Notes: generated by a model not told the origin, from the letters alone. 64,000 nt of DNA from ZC4RG29 sp036563875 (GCA_036563875.1 DATCLO010000110.1:1-64000); one strand, 5' to 3'; shown: positions 1-8,007, numbered from the stretch's first letter. A program made the numbers and translations.

Positions 1-180
1 GGACGTTGCTTTGATCAATACACTGGCACCAATCAGAGGCGATCCGTCTGCCGCATCCGTGACAGTCCCCTGTATTGTCGAGGGCTGTGCCGTCGCGGCG
101 ACAACAACACACGTCATCAGCGCCCAGCTGCTGAGCACAGACTTGCTGCATTCCAGAATTCTTCTGTAGAAGTGTTTCAT
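1..180 (-). CDS. SusC/RagA-type TonB-dependent receptor, N-terminal fragment
   Basis: Only the first 60 residues lie in the window; the gene continues beyond the left edge. The translation starts at an ATG at 180 and reads a basic N-terminus, a hydrophobic signal segment ending near VVVAATAQ, then GTVTDAADGSPLIGASVL, the typical start of the carboxypeptidase-regulatory-like domain that precedes the plug in SusC-family outer-membrane receptors. No STN domain is present between the signal and this domain, unlike the SusC at 42166. Proteins of this family import oligosaccharides or other ligands with TonB energy. A divergent TetR regulator and an operator-like palindrome lie directly upstream. 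Other secreted proteins share this domain, so the SusC assignment is likely but not certain. Confidence 0.72.
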   Translation of the reverse strand, partial: MKHFYRRILECSKSVLSSWALMTCVVVAATAQPSTIQGTVTDAADGSPLIGASVLIKATS

Positions 181-213
181 AGGGGTGGGTTGAATAAGTT
201 GATCACGATCGGC

Positions 214-221
214 CAAATTTA
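214..221 (-). promoter_or_regulatory. Bacteroidota -7 box (TAnnTTTG) for the SusC-like gene
   Basis: On the minus strand the bases read TAAATTTG, an exact match to the Bacteroidota -7 consensus TAnnTTTG. It lies about 34 nt upstream of the ATG at 180, a sensible distance for a short leader. The expected -33 position falls inside the palindrome at 235-254. The assignment rests on consensus and position only. Confidence 0.4.
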
Positions 222-234
222 TCCGGGGGATTTT

Positions 235-254
235 TATTGAATGATCGTTCAATA
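235..254. promoter_or_regulatory. Candidate TetR operator palindrome
   Basis: TATTGAATGATCGTTCAATA is a 20-bp inverted repeat with a single non-complementary base pair. Size and core (TGAAtGATCgTTCA) resemble operators of TetR-family repressors. It sits between the divergent SusC-like gene and the tetR gene and overlaps the expected -33 region of the SusC-like promoter, so binding would be expected to block that promoter. Autoregulation of tetR is possible. Confidence 0.5.
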
Positions 255-320
255 TAAACTTAACGAATTATTCATATTGTCGCAAATTCACTTAATTTAC
301 TCGTCATAATTTTGTAACAG

Positions 321-911
321 ATGGGAAGAACCAGTCTCAAGGATATCCGACAAAAGGAAATCATCCTTGCCTTCTACACCGTTTCAAAAAAAATTGGCCT
401 GGAAAATGCATCGCTGGCGCGTGTGGCTTCACACATGGGCATCAACCCCAGCCTGATCGCACACTATTTCAAGACGCGGGACGCGATGTTTGCCGGCCTC
501 ATCGCGTTCACGCTCGAACGCTATCGCGACATGTACAACATCAACGGCGGCGATTTCAAGACCGAAAGGCAACTAAGGAAGTTGATCGATAACCTTTTCT
601 CGCGAAGGTGGAACAAACTGTTCGACGATGGGGTATTTTACAGTTGCTATGCGTACACCTATCGCGAAAAGAAGATAAAAAAGGCCTTTCGCGCGCTTCA
701 CGATTCGCTGCGCGGAATGCTTGTCGACGCCCTGAAGAAAGCGAAAGCAAACGGGGTCATCCAAATCCAGAAAGAAGAAGAAACCGCAGAGATCATCTTC
801 GCACTGATAGAAGGCGCGTATTATTACCTCGGGATGGTGGAGTCCAAGACGGCTTACGACCGAAAGCTGAAGATTATGAAGAAGAAGGCACTTGAACTGC
901 TGGGACTTTAG
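321..911 (+). CDS. TetR/AcrR family transcriptional regulator
   Basis: A 196-residue protein of normal TetR length. Residues ~10-57 form the N-terminal helix-turn-helix: an alanine-rich first helix, a turn around ASHMGINPSLIAHYF and a helix ending in the family signature K-x-R-D-A-M-F. The rest is the helical ligand-binding and dimerisation domain, whose inducer cannot be read from sequence. The gene is divergent from the SusC-like gene, with a palindromic operator candidate at 235-254 between them, so local repression of the receptor is the simplest model. A TAATTTTG sequence at 307-314, only 6 nt before the ATG, matches a -7 box and would imply an almost leaderless transcript. The stop region overlaps the end of the convergent membrane-protein gene by 4 nt. 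Confidence 0.88.
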   Translation: MGRTSLKDIRQKEIILAFYTVSKKIGLENASLARVASHMGINPSLIAHYFKTRDAMFAGLIAFTLERYRDMYNINGGDFKTERQLRKLIDNLFSRRWNKLFDDGVFYSCYAYTYREKKIKKAFRALHDSLRGMLVDALKKAKANGVIQIQKEEETAEIIFALIEGAYYYLGMVESKTAYDRKLKIMKKKALELLGL

Positions 912-1168
912 ACCCTCCCCTTCCTGCGCAGCACAAGGATACGCCACGAAGAGACAGCGGCAATGAGTATCCAGATGAGGTTAACGAAAAGATTGGGTTG
1001 ATCGTGAACGGCATAGGAAAAAATCACAAGCAGGAGGCCCCCAAGGGCATTGAGTGCGTGGTACCTGACCTGGCCCGCGTGCATCTGGCCCGCGCTCAAC
1101 AGTATATAGGCAATTATGTAGGCGGCAGCCCCTGCCCATCCGACAATATTCAACAAGAAGGAAGTCAT
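908..1168 (-). CDS. Small membrane protein, CBU_0592-like
   Basis: An 86-residue very hydrophobic protein with three predicted transmembrane helices: N-terminal (SFLLNIVGWAGAAAYIIAYI), a middle segment (ALGGLLLVIFSYAV) and a C-terminal segment (LFVNLIWILIAAVSSWRILV), ending in a basic tail RRKGRV. The pattern, including NALGG between helices 1 and 2, fits the CBU_0592-like family of unknown function. I chose the ATG at 1168; an in-frame GTG at 1180 adds four residues. The chosen ATG shares a CATG with the oppositely oriented ATG of the next gene. The 3' end overlaps the tetR stop by 4 nt. Confidence 0.6.
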   Translation of the reverse strand: MTSFLLNIVGWAGAAAYIIAYILLSAGQMHAGQVRYHALNALGGLLLVIFSYAVHDQPNLFVNLIWILIAAVSSWRILVLRRKGRV

Positions 1169-2462
1169 GTACACAAACACTAAAATTCACTGCTCAATTA
1201 CCGTGGCAAATGCCGCAAAAACCAACGTATGGTCATTTTTTTACACACTTTTCACTTCGATACTGTTCGTATTGCTCGCAGGGTGCTCGCCGGCGGACAG
1301 TGCGCGCACCCCAAGAAAGGCCATATTCATCATTCTTGATGGAATACCGGCTGATGTTATCGAATCGACGGAAACTCCCGTGCTCGATGAGATTGCATCG
1401 AAAGGTGGTTACACCCGCTCCTACGTCGGCGGCGCGAAAGACGGATACAGTCAATCCCCTACCATTTCTGCCGTGGGATACAATCATGTACTCACGGGTG
1501 TATGGACGAACAAACACAATGTATGGGATAACGACATTGAAGCCCCCAACTACAACTACTGGAACATCTTTCGCATCGCGAAACACGCCAACCCCGACAT
1601 CAAAACTGCGATCTTCTCCTCATGGACTGATAACCGTACTAAACTTGTAGGCGAGGGGTTGCCTGAAGCCGGTGATATCAAAATGGATTACTCCTTCGAC
1701 GGCCTTGAGCACGACACTGTCCGGTTTCCGCACACCGATGACCGATTGTTTATGCTCGCCATCGACGAAGCCATCGCCGACGAGGCCGGGCGCTACCTCC
1801 GCGAACATGCACCGGACCTTTCCTGGGTATACCTTGAGTTTACAGACGACATGGGACACATGTATGGCGACAGCCCGCAGTTCTACGACGCAATCCGGAA
1901 AGCCGACGCTCAGGTTGGACGCATCTGGGAGGCCATCAAATATCGCGAGGAAAATCACAATGAAGAATGGATGATCGTCATCACGACAGATCACGGTCGC
2001 GATGCCGAGACGGGAAAACACCACGGCAGGCAATCAGACCGCGAACGAATCACCTGGATTTTCACCAACCTTCCCGATCTGAACGATCACTTCCGTCACA
2101 CACCGGCAGTTGTCGACATCATGCCCAGCATACTTCGGTTCATGGAAATACCCATCCCGGCTGACGTATCCGCCGAAGTCGACGGCATTCCCTTCACAGG
2201 AGACGTATCCCTTTGCAACCTGAGAGCGTCGAGGTCTGACGGAAACGTAGAGCTGACATGGGATGTACATGATCCTTCCGGAGAATTGGAGGTGTTCGTC
2301 TCCACTACCAATCATTTCAAGGAGGGCCAATCCGATACCTACAAATCCCTCGGTAAGGTCGCTGTGTCCGAAGGACGGTACGTGGTTCCGGAAAGGCATG
2401 ATGGGTTTTTGAAGATTCGGGTGGAGGCGCCGAAGAATGGGGCGAATGTGTGGGTCGAATGA
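1167..2462 (+). CDS. Alkaline phosphatase/phosphodiesterase family lipoprotein
   Basis: A 431-residue secreted protein. Residues ~20-40 form a hydrophobic export signal ending in the lipobox LLAGC, so it is probably a lipoprotein. The mature part starts with the metal-binding strand AIFIILDGI, followed by a TPVLDE segment, a candidate nucleophile Thr in SPTISAVG, and ITTDHGR near the end of the catalytic domain: the order seen in the type I phosphodiesterase/nucleotide pyrophosphatase branch of the alkaline phosphatase superfamily. About 100 C-terminal residues form a beta-rich extension of fibronectin type III appearance. Substrate unknown. An AAGAAGGAAG stretch lies just before the ATG. A repeat element begins 1-2 nt after the stop. 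Confidence 0.75.
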   Translation: MYTNTKIHCSITVANAAKTNVWSFFYTLFTSILFVLLAGCSPADSARTPRKAIFIILDGIPADVIESTETPVLDEIASKGGYTRSYVGGAKDGYSQSPTISAVGYNHVLTGVWTNKHNVWDNDIEAPNYNYWNIFRIAKHANPDIKTAIFSSWTDNRTKLVGEGLPEAGDIKMDYSFDGLEHDTVRFPHTDDRLFMLAIDEAIADEAGRYLREHAPDLSWVYLEFTDDMGHMYGDSPQFYDAIRKADAQVGRIWEAIKYREENHNEEWMIVITTDHGRDAETGKHHGRQSDRERITWIFTNLPDLNDHFRHTPAVVDIMPSILRFMEIPIPADVSAEVDGIPFTGDVSLCNLRASRSDGNVELTWDVHDPSGELEVFVSTTNHFKEGQSDTYKSLGKVAVSEGRYVVPERHDGFLKIRVEAPKNGANVWVE

Positions 2463-2463
2463 T

Positions 2464-2690
2464 GTGCGCATGTGTTGAAGTGTTGAAGTGTTGAAGTGTT
2501 GAAGTTGCTGTATCTGACGATTTTGTAGAAACATTATAAAGGGTGCGGACTTATGTGGTGCGTAAGTGCGCGGTGGGCGCCTTTAGGGGATTAAGGGGCG
2601 TGCGGGGATGAAGGGGCGTGCGGGAGAAGCACGTGATAATCTATGTGGTCTATGTGTTTATCCTATGTGGTCTATGTGGTTCAAAGGTAT
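2464..2690. repeat. Long intergenic repeat, copy A
   Basis: The block starts with four tandem TGTTGAAG units, continues with TTGCTGTATCTGACGATTTT, GTAGAAAC, a GTGCGGACTTAT segment and an internal duplication of AAGGGGCGTGCGGG, and ends in CTATGTG units. The same order of modules occurs in copy B at 3282-3480 with high identity. The two copies are in direct orientation on either side of the SRPBCC gene. Confidence 0.85.
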
Positions 2691-2719
2691 TTAGGATTTT
2701 GAACCACATAGACCACATA
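2664..2719. terminator. Perfect 22-bp hairpin of the CTATGTG repeat family
   Basis: Arms at 2664-2685 and 2698-2719 are perfectly complementary over 22 bp around a 12-nt loop; each arm contains two TATGTGG units. It lies between convergent genes (phosphodiesterase ending at 2462, SRPBCC ending at 2741), where it could act as a bidirectional terminator or mRNA 3' stabiliser. No strong U-tract follows, so function is inferred from structure and position. Related hairpins occur at 39421 and 53139. Confidence 0.6.
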
Positions 2720-2740
2720 AGCACCTAGAGGTGATATAGG

Positions 2741-3166
2741 TCACTTCGTTTCGACGTGCTTCCGGAAATTGTCCAGGATCGCCTGCCACCCGTCGCGTTG
2801 CATATCGACAGGGTTTTGGTCTTCGGCCTCGAAGGTTTGGGTGATCTTGGTGGTGTTGCCCTGACTTTCGAAAAGCGTTTCAACCTTTCGCCCATCATCA
2901 AGAGTATAGGCGATGCGTTTATGGGGCTGCACGTCTGTGTATACTCCGCTGAAATCGAAGCTTACACTGCCATCTTTTGCAGCCATAGTGGTCTTAAATC
3001 TTCCATCCTTGCGGAGGTCGTTTTCAGCATACGGTGCATGCCAGGTGTCTATGGCGAAAGCCCATTGCGTAATGTGTTCCGGCTCGGAGAAGTACTTCCA
3101 CACTTTTTCAACCGGTGCATTAATCGTCGTTCCGATCGTTACAGAATTCTTCGTTTTTGTCGTCAT
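2741..3166 (-). CDS. SRPBCC (AHSA1/START-like) family protein
   Basis: A 141-residue protein of the helix-grip SRPBCC fold. The hallmark opening TTINAPVEKVWKYFSEPEHI leads into a central WHAPYAENDLR-type region, a strand-rich core (GRFKTTMAAKDGSVSFDFSGVYTDV) and the terminal helix DGWQAILDNFRKHVE. This matches the AHSA1 group common in soil bacteria; such proteins bind small hydrophobic ligands, and the ligand here is unknown. I chose the ATG at 3166 over an upstream in-frame start at 3196 because homologues begin close to the first beta strand. The gene is isolated, flanked by direct copies of a ~200 bp repeat. Confidence 0.82.
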   Translation of the reverse strand: MTTKTKNSVTIGTTINAPVEKVWKYFSEPEHITQWAFAIDTWHAPYAENDLRKDGRFKTTMAAKDGSVSFDFSGVYTDVQPHKRIAYTLDDGRKVETLFESQGNTTKITQTFEAEDQNPVDMQRDGWQAILDNFRKHVETK

Positions 3167-3281
3167 GGTTCTACGTTTTCGTGATACTGATCTCAATTGT
3201 GTATACGCAAACCTAAGGGAATTGATGACCTTTGCCGATGGTTAAAACCGACAATCTGAGAGGGGGAATGCGACATGAAAG

Positions 3282-3480
3282 GTGCGCATGTGTTGAAGTG
3301 TTGACGTGTTGAAGTTGCGGTATCTGCCGATTTTGTAGAAACTTTATGAAAGGTGCGGACTTATACGGCTGGGTAACTGCGCGGTGGGCCCCTTTAGGAG
3401 ATTAAGGGGCGTGCGGCGGGAGAAGCAGGTGGTAATCTATGTGTTCTATGTGTTTTCCCTCTGTGCTCTATGTGGTTGGG
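3282..3480. repeat. Long intergenic repeat, copy B
   Basis: The second copy of the element at 2464-2690, same orientation. Shared modules in order are the TGTTGAAG tandem, TTGCGGTATCTGCCGATTTT, GTAGAAACTTTAT, GGTGCGGACTTAT, TTAAGGGGCGTGCGG and CTATGTG units. It has three TGTTGAAG-type units instead of four, lacks the internal duplication of copy A, and its CTATGTG part has no inverted partner downstream, running instead into the lepB remnant region. Confidence 0.85.
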
Positions 3481-3492
3481 CCACCTGCCTGG

Positions 3493-3684
3493 CTACTCAA
3501 TTTTCCGGAACAACCTCCCCCACCGAATCTTCCCCAATAAGTCCGCTTCGCTGTCGATGGAAAGCCAGATGAACAAGGGTTTGCCGACGATGTGGTCCTC
3601 CGGTAAAACCACTGAATCGCGCCATTCCCGGATGGCTGATTTCGGCTTCTTTTCGCGGCTGCGCCGAAACGGATTCCATTTCAT
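3493..3684 (-). pseudogene. lepB: Signal peptidase I with large internal in-frame deletion
   Basis: This 63-residue ORF joins two ends of a Bacteroidota signal peptidase I. Residues 1-25 (MKWNPFRR, EKKPKSAIREW, DSVV) look like the cytoplasmic start of LepB just before its first membrane helix. Residues ~27-63 (PEDHIVGKPLFIWLSIDS, then GKIRWGRLFRKIE) look like the extreme C-terminus. Everything between, including the membrane anchor, catalytic Ser and Lys and the MGDN box, is missing, yet the frame is kept. It cannot be an active protease. It follows the FAD oxidoreductase by 42 nt on the same strand. A functional copy is expected elsewhere in the genome. Confidence 0.68.
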
Positions 3685-3726
3685 AATCGTGCTTTACAAC
3701 GATTGGTTGCTGGTTCGCATCAGGAA

Positions 3727-5184
3727 TTACAGCTTTTCCCGCTTCTTTGACTCAAGGACTACGTTACCCGGGGAGAAAAAATCGCGCAATGCGCGCTGGG
3801 CGGCATGATAACCGCACATCCCGTGTACACCGCCGCCCGGAGGGGTTGACGACGAACAGATGTAAATATTTCCCGCAGACGTGCGGTAAGGCGACCGCCG
3901 AAGGGCTGGGCGTGTGAAGATTTGATCCAGTCGGAACGCCCCGCCGTTGATATCTCCACCTATGTAATTGGCATTGTACGCCTCAAGCTCCGACGTGTTC
4001 ATCGTGCTCCGAGCAATGATGCAATCGCGAAAGCCGGGCGCAAAGCGCTCCACCTGCGCTTCTATTGCCTCAGTCATGTCGGTCGTGGAGCCGTTGGGTA
4101 CGTGACAATAAGCCCACGCCGTATGCTTTCCTTCGGGTGCGCGACTCGCATCGAACCGACTCGGTTGGGCGAGCAGCACAAATGGTCTTTCTGTCTTAGT
4201 GCCAGCCCATGCAGCATGTTCCGAGGCCGCTATCTCATTGAACGATCCCCCCATATGCACTGTCCCGGCCCATTCGCATTCATGCGCGCGAAAAGGTATC
4301 GGTTGATTCAGTGCCCAATCAATTTTAAAAATACCGGGACCATATCGATAGCGTTTCAACTGCCACTTGTATATCGTAGTGAATCTGTGCCCAGCAATTT
4401 CAAGTAGCTGCTTCGGCGTTAGGTCAAACAACACAACACGTGCAGATGGTAGCTGACTGAGTGATTTAACCGTGACCCCGGTTTCGATTTTCCCGCCAAG
4501 AGATTTGAAATAGGATGCGAGCGCATCAGCAATACGCTGAGAACCACCCTTGGGAATGGGCCATCCGCGCAGGTGGCCTGTGGCGAGCAACACAAGGCCT
4601 ATTGCAGAAGTAGCGGTATGCGTCAGCGGCATGATTGAATGCGCCGCCATCCCAGCCCAGAAGCTTTTAGCTTTTTCACTATCAAATCTTTTGGATATCG
4701 CCTTTGCGGATTTCAACGCCTGCAAGCCAAAGCGCATCATCTTCATTGGATGCGCCAATAGTCGCAATGGTCCCAGTACAAGTTCCGCTATTTCTGGCCA
4801 GTCGCGCACAATAGGGTCTATGAGCTTTCTGTACACCACCGCATCGTCACCGAACTGCTGAGCTGTGCTTGCCAATGACCGGGTAAGGATCGCCGCCGTT
4901 CCATCGTCGAACGGGTGCGCGGCAGCTGCGGGTGGATAGATGAATTCTAAGCCATGCTCGGCCAGGGGCAATGTCGTGAGGAAGGGTGATGCTGCCGCCA
5001 GCGGATGAATTGCAGAGCAAACGTCATGATAAAATCCAGGAACGGTCAGTTCCGCAGTGCGCGTGCCACCTCCTACGGTTTGTGCAGCTTCAAGCAGCAG
5101 AACCGAAAGCCCTTCCCTCTGAAGCGTAATCGCCGCGGCCAGGCCATTGGGACCGGCCCCGACGACGACGGCATCGTATTCCAT
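3727..5184 (-). CDS. Phytoene desaturase-like FAD/NAD(P) oxidoreductase
   Basis: A 485-residue soluble flavoprotein. The N-terminal dinucleotide-binding motif DAVVVGAGPNGLAAAITLQ is followed ~20 residues later by LLEAAQTVGGGTRT, the CrtI/PDS-type signature, and the C-terminus carries a second FAD contact (SSSTPPGGGVHGMCGYHAA). The lack of carotenoid genes nearby and the overall pattern favour the broad group of CrtI-like proteins related to PYROXD2, whose substrates are mostly unknown. It begins 5 nt after the bcp stop on the same strand, so co-transcription with the peroxidase is likely and suggests a redox or oxidative-stress role. True carotenoid desaturase activity is less likely but not excluded. 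Confidence 0.8.
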   Translation of the reverse strand: MEYDAVVVGAGPNGLAAAITLQREGLSVLLLEAAQTVGGGTRTAELTVPGFYHDVCSAIHPLAAASPFLTTLPLAEHGLEFIYPPAAAAHPFDDGTAAILTRSLASTAQQFGDDAVVYRKLIDPIVRDWPEIAELVLGPLRLLAHPMKMMRFGLQALKSAKAISKRFDSEKAKSFWAGMAAHSIMPLTHTATSAIGLVLLATGHLRGWPIPKGGSQRIADALASYFKSLGGKIETGVTVKSLSQLPSARVVLFDLTPKQLLEIAGHRFTTIYKWQLKRYRYGPGIFKIDWALNQPIPFRAHECEWAGTVHMGGSFNEIAASEHAAWAGTKTERPFVLLAQPSRFDASRAPEGKHTAWAYCHVPNGSTTDMTEAIEAQVERFAPGFRDCIIARSTMNTSELEAYNANYIGGDINGGAFRLDQIFTRPALRRSPYRTSAGNIYICSSSTPPGGGVHGMCGYHAAQRALRDFFSPGNVVLESKKREKL

Positions 5185-5189
5185 GCCTG

Positions 5190-5699
5190 TCAGAGTTTCA
5201 GGATTTGACCGGCATGCTGTTTAGTATCGACGTTGTCGATGATCTCAGTAATCCTGCCGTTTTCGTCAAGGATGAAAGTTGTTCGCGCGGTACCCCAGTA
5301 CTTATTTCCGTCGCGTTCCTTTTCAACCCAAACACCGTACGCTTTGTTTATAGACTTATCGGTATCGGCAACAAGTCTGAACGGTAGATTGTACTTTTCC
5401 TGGAATGCCTTGTGAGACGCTTCGTCGTCACCGCTTACACCAAGAACAACGTAGCCAGCGCGTGTAAGAGGCTCCATGTTGTCACGAAGGTTACACGCCT
5501 GGGCGGTGCAACCGGGAGTGTCATCCTTGGGATAGAAATAGAGGATGACCTTCTTTCCGCGGTACTCACTAAGGCTTACCTTTTTTCCATCCTGGTCATT
5601 TGCGGTAAAATCGGGAGCCATATCCCCCACCTTAAGTTTGCCTTGCGAAAACCCTTCCATAGCGATCAACATTAGTACGAAAATTGCCTTGCTTTTCAT
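5190..5699 (-). CDS. bcp: Thioredoxin-dependent thiol peroxidase (Bcp/PrxQ type) with signal peptide
   Basis: A 169-residue peroxiredoxin. The core GDMAPDFTANDQDGKKVSLS and YFYPKDDTPGCTAQACNLRD identify the Bcp/PrxQ group; Cys64 is the peroxidatic and Cys69 the likely resolving cysteine (C-x4-C). Unlike cytoplasmic Bcp, it starts with a short hydrophobic segment (MKSKAIFVLMLIAMEGFSQG) resembling an export signal, so it may act in the periplasm. I chose the ATG at 5699; longer in-frame starts would run into the upstream transporter gene. It sits between the YeiH-like transporter and the FAD oxidoreductase on one strand. Confidence 0.9.
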   Translation of the reverse strand: MKSKAIFVLMLIAMEGFSQGKLKVGDMAPDFTANDQDGKKVSLSEYRGKKVILYFYPKDDTPGCTAQACNLRDNMEPLTRAGYVVLGVSGDDEASHKAFQEKYNLPFRLVADTDKSINKAYGVWVEKERDGNKYWGTARTTFILDENGRITEIIDNVDTKQHAGQILKL

Positions 5700-5773
5700 A
5701 GCCGTTTCGGTTTTGAATGGATAACACGTTCTGGCTTGCAGAAAGTTACGAAAGATTTGGCAGAGTCGTCTTT

Positions 5774-7036
5774 CTATCCAAAAAGTACCCACGCTACAAC
5801 CAGTGTCACGACGACATTGAACGCTTGCGCAATGACGAAGGCATAGAGCGGTTTACGGCTGTTATTGAGGAAGAGGTCGGCAAATCGCGTTTCAAGGCCG
5901 ATGCTGGTAAAGGCGAGGACAAACCACATGGTCTGAATTGTCTTCAGGCTTCCTGATACGGCTGATATGGTTGTCGGAGAAAGGAGGAACGAAAACACAA
6001 GGGACGCTAGCACAAATCCCAACACAAACTTTGGAAAGCGTTCCCAAATGACACGAAGGCTCGGCTTCTCTACGTTAGAAAGCTTTTCGCCTTTGCCGGT
6101 GTAGGTCCAGTAAATGCTGATGGCGAATGCCGCGATGCCTAGCATCACGTTTTGTGAGAACTTTACAATTGTACTCACTTTCAATGCCGTCTCTCCCACC
6201 AGCGTTCCCGATGCTACAACGGCGCCCGTCGTGTCAATGCTTCCGCCGAGCCAGGCGCCCGTGACTTCCTCACTGAACTTGAAGTGGTTCGCGATCATCG
6301 GCATGAAGATCATCATGGGTATCGCGATGATGAGCACAAGCGATATCACGTACGACAACTTCTTCGTGTCGCCCTTGATGGCACCGGCAGTGGCGATGGC
6401 GGCTGAAACACCACATATCGATACTGCACTGGAAATCATCATCGACATTTCATCGTCAAGCTTGAATTTCCTGCACACCCACCACGCAAAGTACCAGACG
6501 ACCAGCACAACGATGGATGCCTGAACGAGTCCCAACGAACCCGACTCGAGAATGTCCGAAAAGATAATGCGCGTACCCAACAGCACGAGCCCTATCTTGA
6601 CAAACAACTCGGTCGTAAGCATGGAGCGAAACCATTCCGGAAGCTTGAAGAGATTTCCAATGAGTAGTCCGATTGACAAGCTGAAGATGACAGCTTCCAG
6701 GTTGAGATCGCGAACCGTGCCATTACCTTCGATAATCAGCGCGCACAACGCCACGGCATACACAACCGGAAAGACACCGAGGAAAGGTCGGATAGATTTC
6801 CCCGTCATCGTAATCCCCGCAGCGGCCATTACACCGATGAAGAGAAATTGTATGAGAATCGCTCCCAGGTTCTCTCGTCCCAGCACGTGCCCTCCCAACT
6901 GTTGCCACGATTCCCATTTAAAGTCGGGCGCGGGAACCACGAACCAGGCAAGCGACAAAACGATGATCAGAAAACCCAGGATGACGGATGCCCAGTCCTC
7001 ATGAACCGGAAAAAGGGAACGCCGCGACTTTTCCAT
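5774..7036 (-). CDS. YeiH/UPF0324-family putative sulfate exporter
   Basis: A 420-residue polytopic membrane protein with about ten hydrophobic segments. Family-typical stretches include GVSAAIATAGAIKGD in mid-protein, WLGGSIDTTGAVVASG, and a C-terminal TMWFVLAFTSIGLETRFADL followed by a last helix. The family is annotated as putative sulfate exporters (Cons_hypoth698), but transport of sulfate is not well established experimentally. The ATG at 7036 is preceded by a ~100-nt intergenic stretch that separates it from the next cluster. It is probably the first gene of a minus-strand unit with bcp, the FAD oxidoreductase and the lepB remnant. Confidence 0.82.
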   Translation of the reverse strand: MEKSRRSLFPVHEDWASVILGFLIIVLSLAWFVVPAPDFKWESWQQLGGHVLGRENLGAILIQFLFIGVMAAAGITMTGKSIRPFLGVFPVVYAVALCALIIEGNGTVRDLNLEAVIFSLSIGLLIGNLFKLPEWFRSMLTTELFVKIGLVLLGTRIIFSDILESGSLGLVQASIVVLVVWYFAWWVCRKFKLDDEMSMMISSAVSICGVSAAIATAGAIKGDTKKLSYVISLVLIIAIPMMIFMPMIANHFKFSEEVTGAWLGGSIDTTGAVVASGTLVGETALKVSTIVKFSQNVMLGIAAFAISIYWTYTGKGEKLSNVEKPSLRVIWERFPKFVLGFVLASLVFSFLLSPTTISAVSGSLKTIQTMWFVLAFTSIGLETRFADLFLNNSRKPLYAFVIAQAFNVVVTLVVAWVLFG

Positions 7037-7140
7037 CAGCGAATCATTTCTCTTTGCACAATACTTTTCTAGCCGGCGTTCAATATAAAAATATCCGGAT
7101 AATACGAACAGTATAAATCACGCAAATGGATCCTGAGGAA

Positions 7141-8007
7141 TTACTGCGTCGAACTTCCCAACCTGGCAACCTGTTCATTGTAATATTCAATTGTCTCAAG
7201 CACGGAGAGCAGATTGCTTGGCACCGTTTCCGCATCGCGTTCGATGTAGATGTGACCTGAGAAGTTTTGTCGCTTGAGTTCCGCAAAAATAGCAGGGAAA
7301 TCCACCACACCGGTTCCCACGCGAACATCCTGGATGTTAGGGTTATTGTACTCGGCAATATCCTTGAGGTGAATACCCATGATGTGTCCTTCCAGGCGCT
7401 TCACGCCGTCAAGCGGGTTAACGCCGCTCTTGGGCCAGTGGCCCAGATCAGCGCACGCGCCAAAATTCTTGTGCCCTTCAATGGCGGCTAGCACTGAATC
7501 CGGATGCCAGTACTGACTAACGCCACGCCAGTGCTCATGAATGGCCATGCGCAGGTCATATGCGCCGAGCAGACTGTCAATTTCATCCAGCATGGCGACC
7601 GGCGGCTCGCCGGTGACGTATTTCACGTTAAAGAATTTTGCCACGTCGAATTGTCGCTTCCACGATTCGATGTTTCTGTCACCTCCCACATACATTGACT
7701 CCATTTTCAAACCGCGTTCATCGAGCATTGCGCGAACCTTCGCGAGTCCGGCGTTCGACAATACTCCGATGATGGAATCTCCCAACTCCGCTCCTGCATT
7801 GAAGAACGTGACGCCTTCGACATACTCGACACCACTGCTGTCGATCTTGTCAAGGGCGTCCGGAAGTTTGAATGTGTGGAAAGTCCAGAAAGCAACGCCC
7901 AGTTTCCAGTCGGGCACTTCAGTCTGTGTTGTCTCATTTGATTGCCGCCCAGAACATGCCGCCGCGATGACAATAAGTATCAGGAATTGAAAAAAATTAT
8001 TTCTCAT
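7141..8007 (-). CDS. Sugar phosphate isomerase/epimerase-like TIM-barrel lipoprotein
   Basis: A 288-residue exported protein. The first ~18 residues form a signal ending in the lipobox IAAAC-S. The mature part is an AP-endonuclease-2/xylose-isomerase-like TIM barrel, with conserved pieces such as HEHWRG, DLGHWPKSG, HLKDI and YIERD that supply metal-binding His, Asp and Glu residues in this fold. Being lipidated, it must act outside the cytoplasm, so a sugar-phosphate substrate is unlikely; free or oxidised sugars are more plausible. Periplasmic members in Bacteroidota occur near keto-sugar and glycoside-oxidation genes. It lies 29 nt downstream of the CE15 esterase on the same strand, suggesting one transcript. 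Confidence 0.78.
   Translation of the reverse strand: MRNNFFQFLILIVIAAACSGRQSNETTQTEVPDWKLGVAFWTFHTFKLPDALDKIDSSGVEYVEGVTFFNAGAELGDSIIGVLSNAGLAKVRAMLDERGLKMESMYVGGDRNIESWKRQFDVAKFFNVKYVTGEPPVAMLDEIDSLLGAYDLRMAIHEHWRGVSQYWHPDSVLAAIEGHKNFGACADLGHWPKSGVNPLDGVKRLEGHIMGIHLKDIAEYNNPNIQDVRVGTGVVDFPAIFAELKRQNFSGHIYIERDAETVPSNLLSVLETIEYYNEQVARLGSSTQ

Noticed and set aside
2034..2534. 166-residue minus-strand frame across the phosphodiesterase end
   Set aside because: Its start is encoded by the tandem repeat (QHFNTSTLQH) and the rest is antisense of the lipoprotein gene.
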